Source: Metopolophium dirhodum (Eukaryota > Arthropoda > Insecta > Hemiptera > Aphididae). From it: a stretch of DNA of 64,000 nt. The translations under genes were made by a program, and so were the position numbers. Within the stretch, counting starts at the first letter, position 1. Each line of letters begins with the position of its first letter. The stretch covers positions 36,670,241 through 36,734,240 of the forward strand of contig NC_083565.1 of the NCBI RefSeq assembly GCF_019925205.1, given 5' to 3'. Below, one piece after another: positions 9,408-20,587 of this stretch. Under the pieces are notes generated by a model. That model made no database searches. It saw nothing but the letters and a program-made list of their open reading frames with translations, and was not told where the DNA came from.

Positions 9408-9590
9408 GCTTCTGTTTGAGGCCATATCGGTGGTCGATGGATTGGGAACTGTTGGTTTCAACCGTCTAGGAATCGTTATCCCCGTTATCGGTCTACGACC
9501 TATAATTTTTTTTTTTGTAACCAACTTATAGGGGATGCCCCAAGAGTCCGCTTCCACATGGTTGCAGAGATCCCGCCAAATAAATAAGAC
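9408..9590 (-). pseudogene. R1-clade non-LTR fragment, upstream part (continuation of 1-780)
   Basis: The minus-strand translation contains WRDLCNHVEADSWGIPYKLV, a good match to the R1/TRAS linker between endonuclease and reverse transcriptase (W..LC..V..D.WG.PYK.V). It runs into the hAT target duplication and continues at 780 on the other side of the insertion. It is degenerate and 5'-truncated near 9590, where ordinary AT-rich DNA begins. Confidence 0.75.
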
Positions 9591-10985
9591 ATATCTAACC
9601 TTTTGAAGTATAAATATTGTATAAAATTTCGACTTAGTAAGTTTTGAATTAGTATAGTTGAATAGAAAACAATATTTAAGAAAATAATATGTAATTCGAA
9701 ATTGGATTTTTATATTCCCGTGGTTCTTCTGTCCATTTACTGTAATCATTAATCATTGGCGTCATTTAGTTGTGAGACAAGGTGGGCACTTACCCCTGTC
9801 TGATTTAAAAAGCAGCCCAAAGTCCGATTGGCCGGTTCCCGGTAGTTTTTGATTAACTAGTATTATAAAATATTAGACCAAACATATGCCTGTATTAATT
9901 ATTATTTATAGGAAAATATTAAATTGAGTAGGTACTAAATAATTATTATGATAAATTGGTAATTACCAATTAATGGTTTAGGTTTATGTGCATGAAAGTT
10001 GAAATGTACCTATGAATATATGTGTTCTATGAAGGAAAAGGAAAAGGAACATAATATAATATTAATATGTACTTGCGAGGAGTTATATCAAATTACCCAT
10101 TTGGGCTGGTCATAACTTTTGCCTTTTCTATTGAAAATTGAAATGATGCCACTGACGAATTATAACAATATAGGCTTACCACTTACGGATACTTGAAATA
10201 ACGATAATCGGTAGCATACGGACGACGGTACAAAAAAATGTATTACGTTATATGGATCCTTGGCAGTCAGCAGTATTATGATTATAATTCAATTTCAATA
10301 TTGGTCTTAAACCACGTGTTTATAATTTTCAATTCAACCTTTAATCTTATAGCAGAAAAAAAATCATGAATATTTTATACTTAGTAACTACAGTTTTATT
10401 TTATTCCAGATTTAGGAGGTACGTTATCAGTTATGTTTTGTATAAGATGGTTTTAAAATTTATTTTGGAGACTAGAGTGAAAGTATCAATTAATATACTC
10501 TAATTATTAGAGTAAATATAAAGAGTATTTTACAGTATATTAGAGTCTAATATACTGTAACATACTCTTTTCACCGTAACTTTACGAATTTTTTTTTTTG
10601 TTTACGCATAGTATGGTAAACAAATTATGACATCATAGCTTACTATGTATACAGTATACACCCGTGGTGTTTAAAGATGTAAAACTTTTAAATTACAGTG
10701 AACTATATTGAAACAATGATTTTACTCTAAAAAAAAAATTGGTAAATTTGTGGGGATAGACTAATATATTTTTGAATCTTTTTACTCCGTATCCGTGGAG
10801 TATCGTTATTCATATACAATAATTTATCGATGAATTCAAATGTTACTTCCATTTCAAGTTTCGACGTTAAATAAATAAATCTTTGCAAAATTTTACGTAA
10901 TGAAACATTTTGTAAAAGGAAATAATTATTAAATATGTTTATCATTTTAATTTTAGAAAGTGAAAGTAAGTGTATTTTGTATTTT
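9591..10985. other. AT-rich intergenic DNA
   Basis: No gene or known element was recognised. It contains a 47-bp near-perfect palindrome at 10522-10568 (separate entry) and many A/T runs. Confidence 0.5.
10522..10568. repeat. 47-bp near-perfect palindrome
   Basis: Left arm AGAGTATTTTACAGTATATT(AGA) at 10522-10544, one central G, then its reverse complement at 10546-10568 with a single mismatch. It could extrude as a cruciform, or be the tip-to-tip ends of a small MITE. Confidence 0.85.
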
Positions 10986-11159
10986 TTTGATACCAAATTT
11001 ATTGATGTGAAACTTCTTACCTGACTTCAGAAACGTTAAACGTTCAATATTTAACGCTACCAAGACACATGCGCGTCGTATACTTGCTACGCAACGGTAG
11101 GCCAAATCGTGCCTAGAGGGTCGTGGCCTCATTAGAAGCATGCACCTCGACACGGTCGT

Positions 11160-11335
11160 AACACGTTTCCACCAAAAGTGTACCTTTCCCTTTTCCTCCA
11201 ATACCTGTTTCCACCAAATGAGTACCTTTCCTTTTTCCACCAAATGAGATATTGACCACGTTTCCACCAAGACAAGTTATACACTTCAATTATATTAAAA
11301 GCTGTTGTAAGTAATTAATTAATATACAACATAAA
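11160..11335 (+). repeat. Left inverted arm of the MULE, with internal TTTCCACCAA repeats
   Basis: Four copies of a CGTTTCCACCAAA-like block spaced about 30-40 bp, ending with a segment whose complement lies at 14000-14110. The repeats also give a spurious minus-strand frame rich in WWK. Confidence 0.65.
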
Positions 11336-11688
11336 ATAGAAAATATTAATGTAAACAATTTTTTAATATTTGAAAATTTACATGGGTGAGATAGCTAGTA
11401 ATAATATAAATGTGTTCTGGTATTAACGCCTTTAGTTTGTCAATTATTAGATATATTTATTAATGTATATGTGACTATATATATGATATATATATCATTA
11501 TTCTATACACGCTTATCGTATTCTATTATACGTTGAAACGTTATCATACTTACCATTTATGTCAGTTGGCCAAGATAATATCTAACTAAGATAATAATTT
11601 ATCAAAGGTTGCAAGTTTAAATTGTGCGTTACAATTGTGAGGGTAAAATAAAACGTTATTTGTGCGAGTGAAACTTTTAAAATTTATA

Positions 11689-13530
11689 ATGGCCAAAGCT
11701 AAAGCTAAAATCTTTGAGAGTAAACGTGGAAACAAAATATTATTACTAAACAACTTTAAATTTTTTATTGGGTCAGTTAGCACATCTGATTAAAATATTC
11801 GTTGTGCGATGTATTAAAAAAAGTAGTTGCGCAAAAATGTACACTGATGGTAAATTTTAATATGAAGTATTAACCTGTCAATACTTTACACATAACCACT
11901 AACCATATTCAATAACCGCAATTGAAAGACAAATTATCAACTCAAATTGTAAGAGGAAAGCAGTTGATGATCTGTGTACTAGACCAAAAAAAAATAACTT
12001 AAAAAGAAATATCTGAAATGGAAGGTTCATCTGATTTCACAAATAACAACGTAAAACGGCTAAAAAAAGTATTTATGACGCACGTAAAAAAGTGCTTCCA
12101 GAAAATCCAAAAAATATTGCAGAGGTACATGAAACGTTAAGCAATATAAGTACGAATACTTAACAAGGTAAACAATTTTTATCAATCAATGATGAAGAAA
12201 AACACATAATCATTTTTACATGCGAATCGAACATGCGATTTTTATGTGAAATAAATGGTTTATATATGGATGGAATTTTTAAATATGCTGCTAGATTTTT
12301 CATGCAAATGTTCACAATTCACGGTGTACGGGTACGAACAATAATAGGCCGTGCCACCCGGTCACCAAAATACTCCATGCGCCGTTACACCACTACTCCC
12401 CGACCGACCTGTGTGCTACTTGTGTATATGGTTTAGTACTCAACAAGAATTGGACAGGTTCGCCGATCAAAACATGTGAGTACTAGTTGTGGTAGTGGAG
12501 TGTGTAGGTGTATACTTGTGTGGGTGTGTGCTTAAAAACTATATGAATAAATTTATAACAGTAAGGGTTTAGGAACAATATCAGCGTATAATTATTTCAG
12601 CAAACAAATCATTGTAATATGATATCATTATAATATCAATGTGATTATAAATAATAATACACGGGCCTTCTGGCCGAACGAATATAATAATAATTTGTTG
12701 CTACACCTATTTGAGCTGTGCTAGAAATAATAATAATTTTTTTAATTAATTAATGATACGACTGTGTGCGTGTGTGTGTGTTTGAGCGGGTCGGTGGCAG
12801 GATATATTATGGTGGTTATTCTGTCGTGGCGGCGACACATGGTATTAAAAATGGTCATTATATCCCGTTGGTGTTTTGTTTATTACCAGATAAGAATATG
12901 AACACGTATATGGATACATTCAAATTCGTTGTCGATAAATGTTCATCGATTCATTTACGTTTAGTAACCACTGATTTCGAAATGACAATTTTAAATTATG
13001 TGAGTGCAATTTGGCCACAAACAAAAATAATCGGATGTCGAATTCATTCGACGCAGGCTTGGTATCGGCAACTGCAAAAGCTCGGGTTGTCGACAGAATA
13101 CCAAAATCAATCGTCTGAAATTGGAATTTGGATACGTCATACTTTTGGTTCACCTTTTTTGGAGCCGTCCGAAGTTACTGAATGCTTCGTTGAAAATTTT
13201 ATGTCATATTGTCCTATTGATGAACGTGTCGAAAAATATTTAGATTACCTGTTGGACAATTATTATATTGGTATAAATAGTATATATCCACCAGCACTGT
13301 GGGCGGCTATGTCAAGTAGCCTACAACGGACGACCAACTCATGTGAGTCATTCCATTCAAGATTCAATCAAAGCTTTTATAAAGAAAGCCCTCCAATTAT
13401 AAAATGGATAACTTTTTTAATAACACAAGTTCAGATGGACGTGTACATAAAATTAAAAAGTTATAACATATCAAATAATCCAAAAGACCACACAGTAAGA
13501 AACCGCCAAAGAAAAATGAGCGAATTATAA
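11689..13530 (+). pseudogene. FLYWCH-MULE transposase pseudogene
   Basis: Starts at ATG 11689 (MAKAKAKIFESKRGNKILLL). The following 70 codons, with several stops, keep the FLYWCH pattern: F..SKRG..LLL, an RC dipeptide, THTDGK-like and H-N-H-like positions near 11835-11900. From about 12080 the MULE part reads DEEKHIIIFTC, INGLYMDGIFKYAARFF and MFTIHG, where a solo LTR (12325-12837) is inserted. It resumes in frame with IKNGHYIPLVFCLLPDKN, LVTTDFEMTILNYV (a catalytic Asp region) and GCRIHSTQAWYRQLQKLGL, then CESFHSRFNQSF. Removing the LTR restores the codons across the junction. Inactive because of stops in the N-terminal third; the last 230 codons are still open. Confidence 0.82.
12320..12842 (+). 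mobile_element. Solo LTR inserted in the MULE transposase
   Basis: A 513-bp block (12325-12837) begins TGTACGGG and ends GGCGACA. It is flanked by CACGG (12320-12324) and CATGG (12838-12842), a 5-bp duplication with one mismatch. An AATAAA lies near 12545. The block sits exactly inside a His-Gly codon pair of the transposase and has no coding content, as expected for a solo LTR left by recombination. Family unknown. An ORF that starts inside it (12766) and runs into the transposase is an artefact of this fusion. Confidence 0.65.
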
Positions 13531-13984
13531 CGAACAACAAAAATCAAATAATTGGAAGGTAACATATTTTTTTAACCTATATTGCGTTTAATACGATGAT
13601 TTACTATATTTATTTACTACAACAAAATATTGTTTTAAATTTCAGGTATGATTTTGTGAAAACTATATCTTACAATTTTAAAAAAAATATCAACTTATTA
13701 TATATATAAAAGTAAAAATACATAGCTAAATTAATATACTATAATTATAATATATAATTTTTCCCCCCATTTTACTTTATACAATATTTTACATAAATAC
13801 TATTATATCATTTACAATTATTATGAAATTAACGATTATAAACTTTATTATATTATTATTATTTATACATTTGACAATTTGACAGTTATATTATTTTAAA
13901 TAAACTTTAACATATATGATTTTCTTTACATTGAACCAAATTTATTAAAATTGAATATTTTATTTATTATTTTTTATATTAATT

Positions 13985-14150
13985 TATTACTTACAAGTTA
14001 CAAAATATTTTAATATAATCGAAGTGTATAACTTTTCTTGGCGGAAACGAGTATTGGTGGAAAAGGGAAAGATACATTTTTGGTGGAATCGGGTACTTCC
14101 CTCGACACGTTGCCGTCTAGAGTGTCGTATAACTTCATCGTTGACAACTA
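13985..14150 (-). repeat. Right inverted arm of the MULE
   Basis: Contains AAGTGTATAACTTTTCTTGG followed by TTGGTGGAAAAGGGAAAG blocks, the reverse complement of the inner part of the left arm. Similarity fades beyond about 14110. Confidence 0.6.
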
Positions 14151-15090
14151 ATATGAACGGTTGAGTTAAAATGTTTTGTATACTATTTGACCATATGCAC
14201 CTGAAACTCGTCGATCGTCGTCCGTTGTCGTGCATTGGTAGTATACGTGCACAGTGGGGGGGAACAATGTGTGGTACCTGACCGTATTCTAAATAATACC
14301 TTAGAATAGGAAGTCCAGGGACTGAAACCAGAACCTAAAGAACTGGTTCCTGGATAAAATCTAAGAACCGAAACGTTGTTTGGAACCCATTTTAATAAAA
14401 AAATACTTTTTTCGGATCTTACCGGTTCTAAGAAATCATTGAAAATTTTATTTAAATTGGGCTGTGATGTAAACAAATAATTATTTTTCATAGAAATATT
14501 TTTTTTACTTAAATTAAGAGTATTATACAGCCAACAATGATTAATTTACAAGCATGCAGGTTGGGTAATCAATTAATACATAATTCTAACCTAACCTAAC
14601 GGTACTAAATTCCGACGAATAAAAAAACCAAATTTAACCCTTTTTAAATTAGCCTATCTTCTTCCCAGAGATCTGCACACCAACATTAATTTATATAGGA
14701 TATAGGCTATAGCTGATCTTGCGCACTTTGTGGCCCGTAACAAAATACAGCTCTTAAACAAATTGTGATTGTTCAACTCCTTTTTAGTGTAACTCACTGC
14801 AGTAAGTGCAACTCAGCCACCCTAGTAGGCAATATGTGTAAATTCGATTTGATGCATGCTTGTATCTGATCCGCCAAATTAACCAATAGCAACCAATAAT
14901 AAATAAATACCATTTCCATTAATTATATCTCCTATAACCAATAGCAACCATTTATAAACAAATATTTCCATCGTAAATCTCAAAATCCCTGTTTCAGCAC
15001 TTCTATTAGTTGATCGTTGCGTAATTTTATATAGCCTATAGCCTTCCTCGATGAATGAACTATCCAACAAAAAAATAATTTTTCAATTCG
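14150..15090. other. AT-rich DNA with a short TTAGG-type tract
   Basis: No gene was recognised. Three CCTAA units occur at about 14586-14600 (insect telomere-type, but too short to be a telomere). A CAATAGCAACC motif is repeated at about 14884 and 14940. This may be the body of the RTE-like element whose tail follows. Confidence 0.4.
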
Positions 15091-15099
15091 AACCAGTAT

Positions 15100-15162
15100 A
15101 GCCCCTTACAGCCCCTTTTAGCCCCATTCAGTCCCTTACAGCCCCTTACAGCCCTTTTTAGT
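15100..15162. repeat. 10-bp minisatellite
   Basis: Six direct units of AGCCCCTTAC and close variants (AGCCCCTTTT, AGCCCCATTC, AGTCCCTTAC), strictly 10 bp apart. Confidence 0.9.
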
Positions 15163-15298
15163 ATTAAAAAGTAGCCTATGTTTTTTCTCCGTGTCTAAGC
15201 TATCATGTACCAAATTTCATTTAAATTGGTTCAGTTGTTTCGATGCCTATTCAATACAAACAGTCAAATCTTTCCTCTTTATAATATTAGTATAGATA
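15163..15298 (+). mobile_element. RTE-like non-LTR or SINE 3' tail
   Basis: The segment TACCAAATTTCATTTAAATT, then GGTTCAGTTGTTTCGATGCC and TCTTTATAATATTAGTATAG has the form of the widespread arthropod RTE-type 3' end. No reverse transcriptase lies upstream, so it is a 5'-truncated copy or a SINE that shares the tail. Confidence 0.55.
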
Positions 15299-15299
15299 A

Positions 15300-16760
15300 C
15301 ATTTATCTGTCTCGATAAAAAGTATAAGTATAAAATCGTTATCAATATAACGAAATTTAAAAACTATTTTTATTTTATGATAAGAGAAAATTCCAATATT
15401 TTCACTGTAAAAAGAAATTTTACAATCGCTTTGTGTTGAATAAAACGTTGCACGGCCTGAGCTGCGGTGAAAATATCTCTTTATGTGATCGAAATCTTTG
15501 GGTTTTTCATAGATGAATATAATTTACGCAATCAATAAATTTAATACCAATTGATTTTGCAGGTAATTACAGTGAAATTAAAATCTACTGTGAGTGTAAA
15601 ACCGATTTTTATTTTAATGACTTGTATTACGTTATATTGGAGTAACGTTTCAATATTTTGAGTATTTAGCTTATCTAATATTAATCTATATATTTTAAAC
15701 TATATTCTAATTATATTGTTAAGTTTTTGTTCTCTCAACACGGTTGCATTAAAACATTTGATCTAACAACTATTCACTATTTTACAGGCCCAAAAATATT
15801 TTGAATTTTAACGATATAACGTACATACTATTATGGATTTACTCCTACTAAATGCACCCATGAGAGGGGAGAACAAAAATTAATTTTATTTGTTTCCCCA
15901 TTTTTTAACCTAATATTTATCATTTATTGTATTATATGAACTAAGTAATTTGTTACAATTATCCCTTACACATTACAATTAAATCTTAATTTCATTTATA
16001 TTAAATTTGCACAATAACTTCTGTTGTATTTAATTAACCCTAAAAAAATATACAATTTTATAACTATGAATTGTTTTATCTATTTATTTATTTATCTCTT
16101 ACTATATTATTTTATGCAATCTACTGTTCATAATTTGAATGACAAATTGCTTGTGCCTCCGTTACGGTATAGTATATTGTATATTTTATCGTAGACAAAA
16201 ATATTCTTAATGGTAGGTAGTATTATAATTATAATATCTAGAGAGCTGAGTTGTGTATATAATCAATGGCATTGTAGCCGGGGCTGCTCTCTGCTATCTC
16301 GTCCATATAAAATTATGATTCAGTAATCGTCGCCATAATAGAGAAATTCCGCTATGAGCGCCACATATGCGTTCGTCCAACAAATTCGCAACAACCGATA
16401 ACAACAGTACGTAAAAATATGTGAAAATTTACTATTAGGTAGTTTATTGTTTATTGAAACTGTTTGCGCACCGTCACGGAGCTATTGAGGTAATATCTCT
16501 AGCTGACCGTACGACACTTGCGGCGGGTAATTGTATGCGTTATAACCTGTGTGTGATTAGGAGTAGGTAACTTAACACTTAAATTGAAGGTGTGCGTTGG
16601 TGGCACTAAAACATATTTATTATTACCGACACATATAATACAGTCGTGTTATAAAACGGGGGATATGATCATATCTTACACTTTCCTACTATTCGGGAAT
16701 GGCGATGTACAAAATAATATCTATATAAACAATAACATATGTAATCTTATCTGCGACGAT
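15300..16760. other. AT-rich DNA without recognised genes
   Basis: No coding signal above background was seen. A slightly GC-richer block lies at 16260-16400 (CCGGGGCTGCTCTCTGC and neighbours); its nature is unknown. Confidence 0.4.
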
Positions 16761-17400
16761 GGTGACACTATGATAGTGGCTTGAACCGACAACAGCTGAC
16801 TCCTGGGCACGATGATGGACGACACTGGTACCAATGGACAACACCAAGCGGGACTGGGGCACCTACCGACGCACCGGCGATGATGCAATTGGCACACCTG
16901 ACTGGTGCGGCGCTCGCGGCGTAACGGCGTATAGCAGGGCACAGTGGGAAACCACGTGGAAACGCAAAGTCGGCCGATCGCGAACCACTATGAACCGGCG
17001 AACGGGGGCGCACCCACGCACTCAACAACGCGACAAGCGAGACCGATATAACGCACGGACAAAGAAAAACAACAAACGGGCACGCGTGGATCAATGACGG
17101 CGTGTATGCGAAAAAAAAGCGCGGTCGGTGAACGGATCCGGACACTAGATCAACGACAAAAGATGGCGCGGGTAGAACAACAAAAAAACAACAAACGACC
17201 GGCCAAGCACGGACGTGCGGGCAGAACTGGTTAATGGCGATATTCCCCGGCTATAAGCGCGCCACCAGTGCTATCAAGGGTGGTGGAGGGGAACGGGGTT
17301 CAACTTCGCGAATGTTCGGCACCCGACGCGATGTACAGCAGGACAACAACGCTGTTGCCCAAACAGAAACAAAAAAAGAAAACATGATAAAAAAAAAGAT
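16760..17400 (+). other. GC-rich island with a short basic ORF
   Basis: This block of roughly 640 bp differs sharply in composition from its AT-rich flanks. An 87-codon open stretch (16834-17097) is Arg/Thr/Lys-rich with no recognisable domain, and a second of 62 codons lies at 17234-17422. The A/C-rich plus strand resembles the leader of gypsy element 1. It may therefore be the 5' leader or gag start of another LTR element, but no LTR or primer site could be fixed. Confidence 0.3.
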
Positions 17401-17419
17401 TTCAAAATTTACTTTAAGT

Positions 17420-18650
17420 TAGGCATTACTTATTTAAGTTAAGTAAACTTAATTTGTACATAGTATCTAATGTTTTAAATAAAAAAAATAATTAATGCTT
17501 CATTACAATAGTTTGTGTTTTGTAGACATTTTTTCAATTAACTATTACCTACTAGTTTTATTTTCTGATTTATTAATACCTACCTTTATTTTATCATCCC
17601 ATGCATACATTATTAAAATAGTTAATTTTATTCTGGTCTGGATAAATTATTTTAGATACTAATAAGTCACATACCAACTAATTATTGGGTACAATATATT
17701 TTTATTTTGCTATATACTTAAAAAAAAATACGGCTTTTTTGATATTTAAGAAAGTTTTGTTTTTTAATTCTTGATTTCATTCTGTTTTAACAAGTATGCA
17801 GTAGGTACAATATATTATCATTTCAATACTATATTTTCTGATGAACCTAACTATAATGAAAATTTGTAATAAATATTATAAATCATTATTACTTAACCTT
17901 AACAAAATAACTGCACCAGACTACTGACTACTGATGTATTCAATATTATGATTTATGAAAGTATGAAATAATCATTAAAATGTTTGCATAATCTTATTCC
18001 CGAATTTCAATCATTATTAATTATAATAACAACTATTATTTTATTTTTAATCGGTGAAAATACTTATAAAGTAAGATTATTAAAATTGTATACTATAATA
18101 TAGGTATTATACAACATGATATAATTAATTATATCATGTAGTTCAATTTGAAGTTTTTAAATTTGAAGTATTACTTGTTTGTATAGGCTAATTACGCTTC
18201 TACATTGGCGGCAATAGGGCGAACGCACAGTAGCGACCCTAGCGGATTATTATTGAAATGGCGACAATAAGCGAATCACACTGGTCGAGCAGTAGCCAGT
18301 CCTTACTATTATATGTTCGTGGCTACAATCATAGCTACATCATTTTTAAAAAAAACATCAAGATTAATAGCATGACTTCAAAAAATTAATATAATAATTT
18401 ACTTTACAATATTTCTTGTGATAAGATAGTTTTAAAATGTTTTCTGTATATTGATCAATAGTTCTAGAACATGTGTTCAATGTCTGTAAATTTAACATAC
18501 TACAAAATTTAATACTGTATATTATTATACGTCTTATCTAACGAATACGGTATTATACAAAAAAAAAAAATCAAATATAGTGTATTTTTATCATCTCTAA
18601 ATATATCTAAAAAAAAAACTATATAAAATATTTGTTTTATGTTTACTTTG
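17420..18650. other. AT-rich DNA
   Basis: No gene was recognised. A perfect 26-bp palindrome lies at 18114-18139, and a GC-richer stretch of unknown origin at about 18195-18330. Confidence 0.4.
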
Positions 18651-18688
18651 CTTTCAGCAAACGATCTTTTGACATTACTATTGAACGA

Positions 18689-18873
18689 ATATTGTTTTGA
18701 ATGTTACCTAATTAATATATAATATTATGTATCGGTATCGGCGTACAGCGCGATATTGCTATAGCCTTTTTGGAATATAATAAACAGTCTTAATTGGTTC
18801 GTACACGCTGACAGTCGTTTAGTTGATTGCGCACTCCGCGTCTATGTTTGTTAATATAAGTTCAAACATAACA
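18689..18873 (+). repeat. Putative 5' LTR (3' part) of a mag-like gypsy
   Basis: Lies just upstream of a primer-site-like TGGCGACGAAGAAAA at 18876. It contains an AATAAA near 18778 and ends in CA at 18873. The 5' limit is a guess at a TG near 18689. Supported mainly by position before a gag-like ORF. Confidence 0.4.
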
Positions 18874-18973
18874 TATGGCGACGAAGAAAATACGATATAC
18901 GTTTTTTTTTTTTTAAATAATGTATAAAGGAAAATCGTTTAGATTATATATGTGCGTGATTAATATATGAAAT

Positions 18974-19745
18974 GTGTTCAATGTAACGAAGTTCATAATG
19001 TCGAAAAAAATTTCGCCGTATGTGCCAGATCAGAATTCGTTTAAAAATTATCTTGATTGTTTAAAGGCTCAGTGGTCAGTGTTAAAAGTGAAAGATGATC
19101 AACGTCAAAAGCACATCATTGCGTTTATAGGTTCAGAAGCCTATAGTCGAAAAACGCATGTTTACCGAGTCATCCCACAGAAAAGACTTTTGAAGAATTA
19201 GTCATATATTTGGAAGTGATATATTCGCCGCGACGTTAAGTGATGAGTGATAGTTTTAAATTTAATCAGTGCTGTCAAAGTCTGGGGGAATCGGTACAAG
19301 AATTTCACTACGTTAGGTCTAGCGGATGAAGCTTGTCAAAGAAATTTGCTGGGAGAATCATCACTAACTTTTCAGAAAGCATGTGAAAAAGCTTTAGACT
19401 CAGAATTAGTGAGAAATCAGTCCATCCAAATAACAAATAAATCTCAAGTAAACTGGATCGTAAAAAATTACAAAAATAAACCACAGTCAAAGACAGATCA
19501 TTTTAAGAAAAATACCAGTGCAGTATCGAGTAGTAGTCAGTCAACCAACCAAAGCGCCGATGTGTCAAAACGAGGTAGTCAATCGTACAGTCAGTCTTAA
19601 CAGGGTAAGTAAGGATACGAGTCAATGTTACCGGTGTGGAAGAACTCATAATGCTCGTTACTGTCCAGCAAAACAATGGAAGTGTTTCAGTTGCAAACAA
19701 AAAGGACATGTATCGGTAATGTGTAGAAATAAAAAAATATGTTAA
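18974..19745 (+). pseudogene. gag: Gag of a mag-like gypsy element, frameshifted
   Basis: Pieces in different frames read as one gag: KISPYVPDQNSFKNYLDCL (about 19008-19060), then a helical segment with GLADEACQRNLLGESS and FQKACEKALDSE (about 19315-19410), then two zinc knuckles, CYRCGRTHNARYC and CFSCKQKGHVSVMC (about 19628-19725). The paired knuckles and the TGGCGACGA primer-site context fit the mag/K02A2.6-like lineage. At least two frameshifts are present. A protease piece follows; reverse transcriptase is absent. Confidence 0.7.
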
Positions 19746-19824
19746 ATTAGTAGAAACTGTTAATAATATTCATTGTATAAATAGTATTGAACATTTAAAA
19801 GTAAATGAACCACTTATTATTGAT

Positions 19825-20025
19825 TTGGTTGTAAATGATCAGTTAATGACATTTGAAGTCGATAGTGGTGCTTCAGTTACTGTAATACCAAAAGTGATTT
19901 TTGACAGATATTTAAGAAAGACAAAATTAAAAAAAGAAAAATGTAATTTGTCATCAGTAAATGGGGAATCTATAACAGTAGTTGGTCCATCAATTTTAAA
20001 CGTGACCCAGGTAGCAAAATCGTAA
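19825..20025 (+). pseudogene. Aspartic protease fragment of the mag-like gypsy
   Basis: FEVDSGASVTVIP is the catalytic D-S-G-A block of a retroviral-type protease. The open stretch ends at 20025, and AT-rich unrelated DNA follows, so the element is truncated before the second protease loop and all of reverse transcriptase. Confidence 0.7.
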
Positions 20026-20029
20026 TGAT

Positions 20030-20585
20030 ATTATTACTATAATATTACAATACCACTATGAAAACAATATTTCTTTGTGAATATTATAATATCATTTTTA
20101 TTTCATTACAATTATATTATTATTTTAGAAACAATATAGTGTTATTTTTATTTTATTACGTTTATAATATTATTTGTATAATAATATATTGATGTATTTT
20201 TATTATTTTGTATGTAATAAAAATTTTTAAAATTTACATCTCCAGCTTACTTTGATATACCATATACCTTTTGAGTATTGGCTATTATTATAAACAAATA
20301 CAAAAGAAAAAAGAACCAATACTAATTACTCACTTAAAATTATTTTTCTATAATAACTTTTTGTGATTTTTTGATTATCTACAAACTATATAACTATCAG
20401 TAGTCTGCAGTATTGACTATTAATTAATATCTATTGACTATTGCCCTATTTTAATTTATAATAGTGATATAAGTGATAACTTTTATTTACGTTAGACATA
20501 TTATTATACAGACCACAATATGTGCAAAGTGAAAAGTTATTTGAACTCACACTGTAGTGTTAAATCGTCTTAATTATTACAAAAC
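20030..20585. other. AT-rich DNA
   Basis: Nothing recognisable apart from A/T-rich simple sequence. Confidence 0.4.
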
Positions 20586-20587
20586 GA

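Larger units (their letters stand above)
11000..14150 (+). mobile_element. Decayed MULE (Phantom/FLYWCH type) DNA transposon
   Basis: Inverted arms flank a transposase pseudogene. At 11170-11330 the plus strand shows repeated TTTCCACCAA blocks followed by AAGTTATACACTTCAATTA. At 14000-14110 the complement occurs: TAATCGAAGTGTATAACTTT followed by TTGGTGGAAA blocks. Between them lie a FLYWCH-like zinc finger (11689-11900) and a MULE transposase (about 12010-13530). Outer ends and the target duplication could not be fixed. A 513-bp solo LTR interrupts the transposase. Confidence 0.78.

Noticed and set aside
12766..12843. N-terminal end of the MULE transposase ORF (MRVCVFERVGG...)
   Set aside because: These codons lie in the inserted solo LTR; the true upstream part ends at MFTIHG near 12324.
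14580..14602. Telomeric TTAGG array (also near 30072 and 53091)
   Set aside because: Only two or three units at each place; such short tracts occur by chance or in repeats and do not mark a chromosome end.
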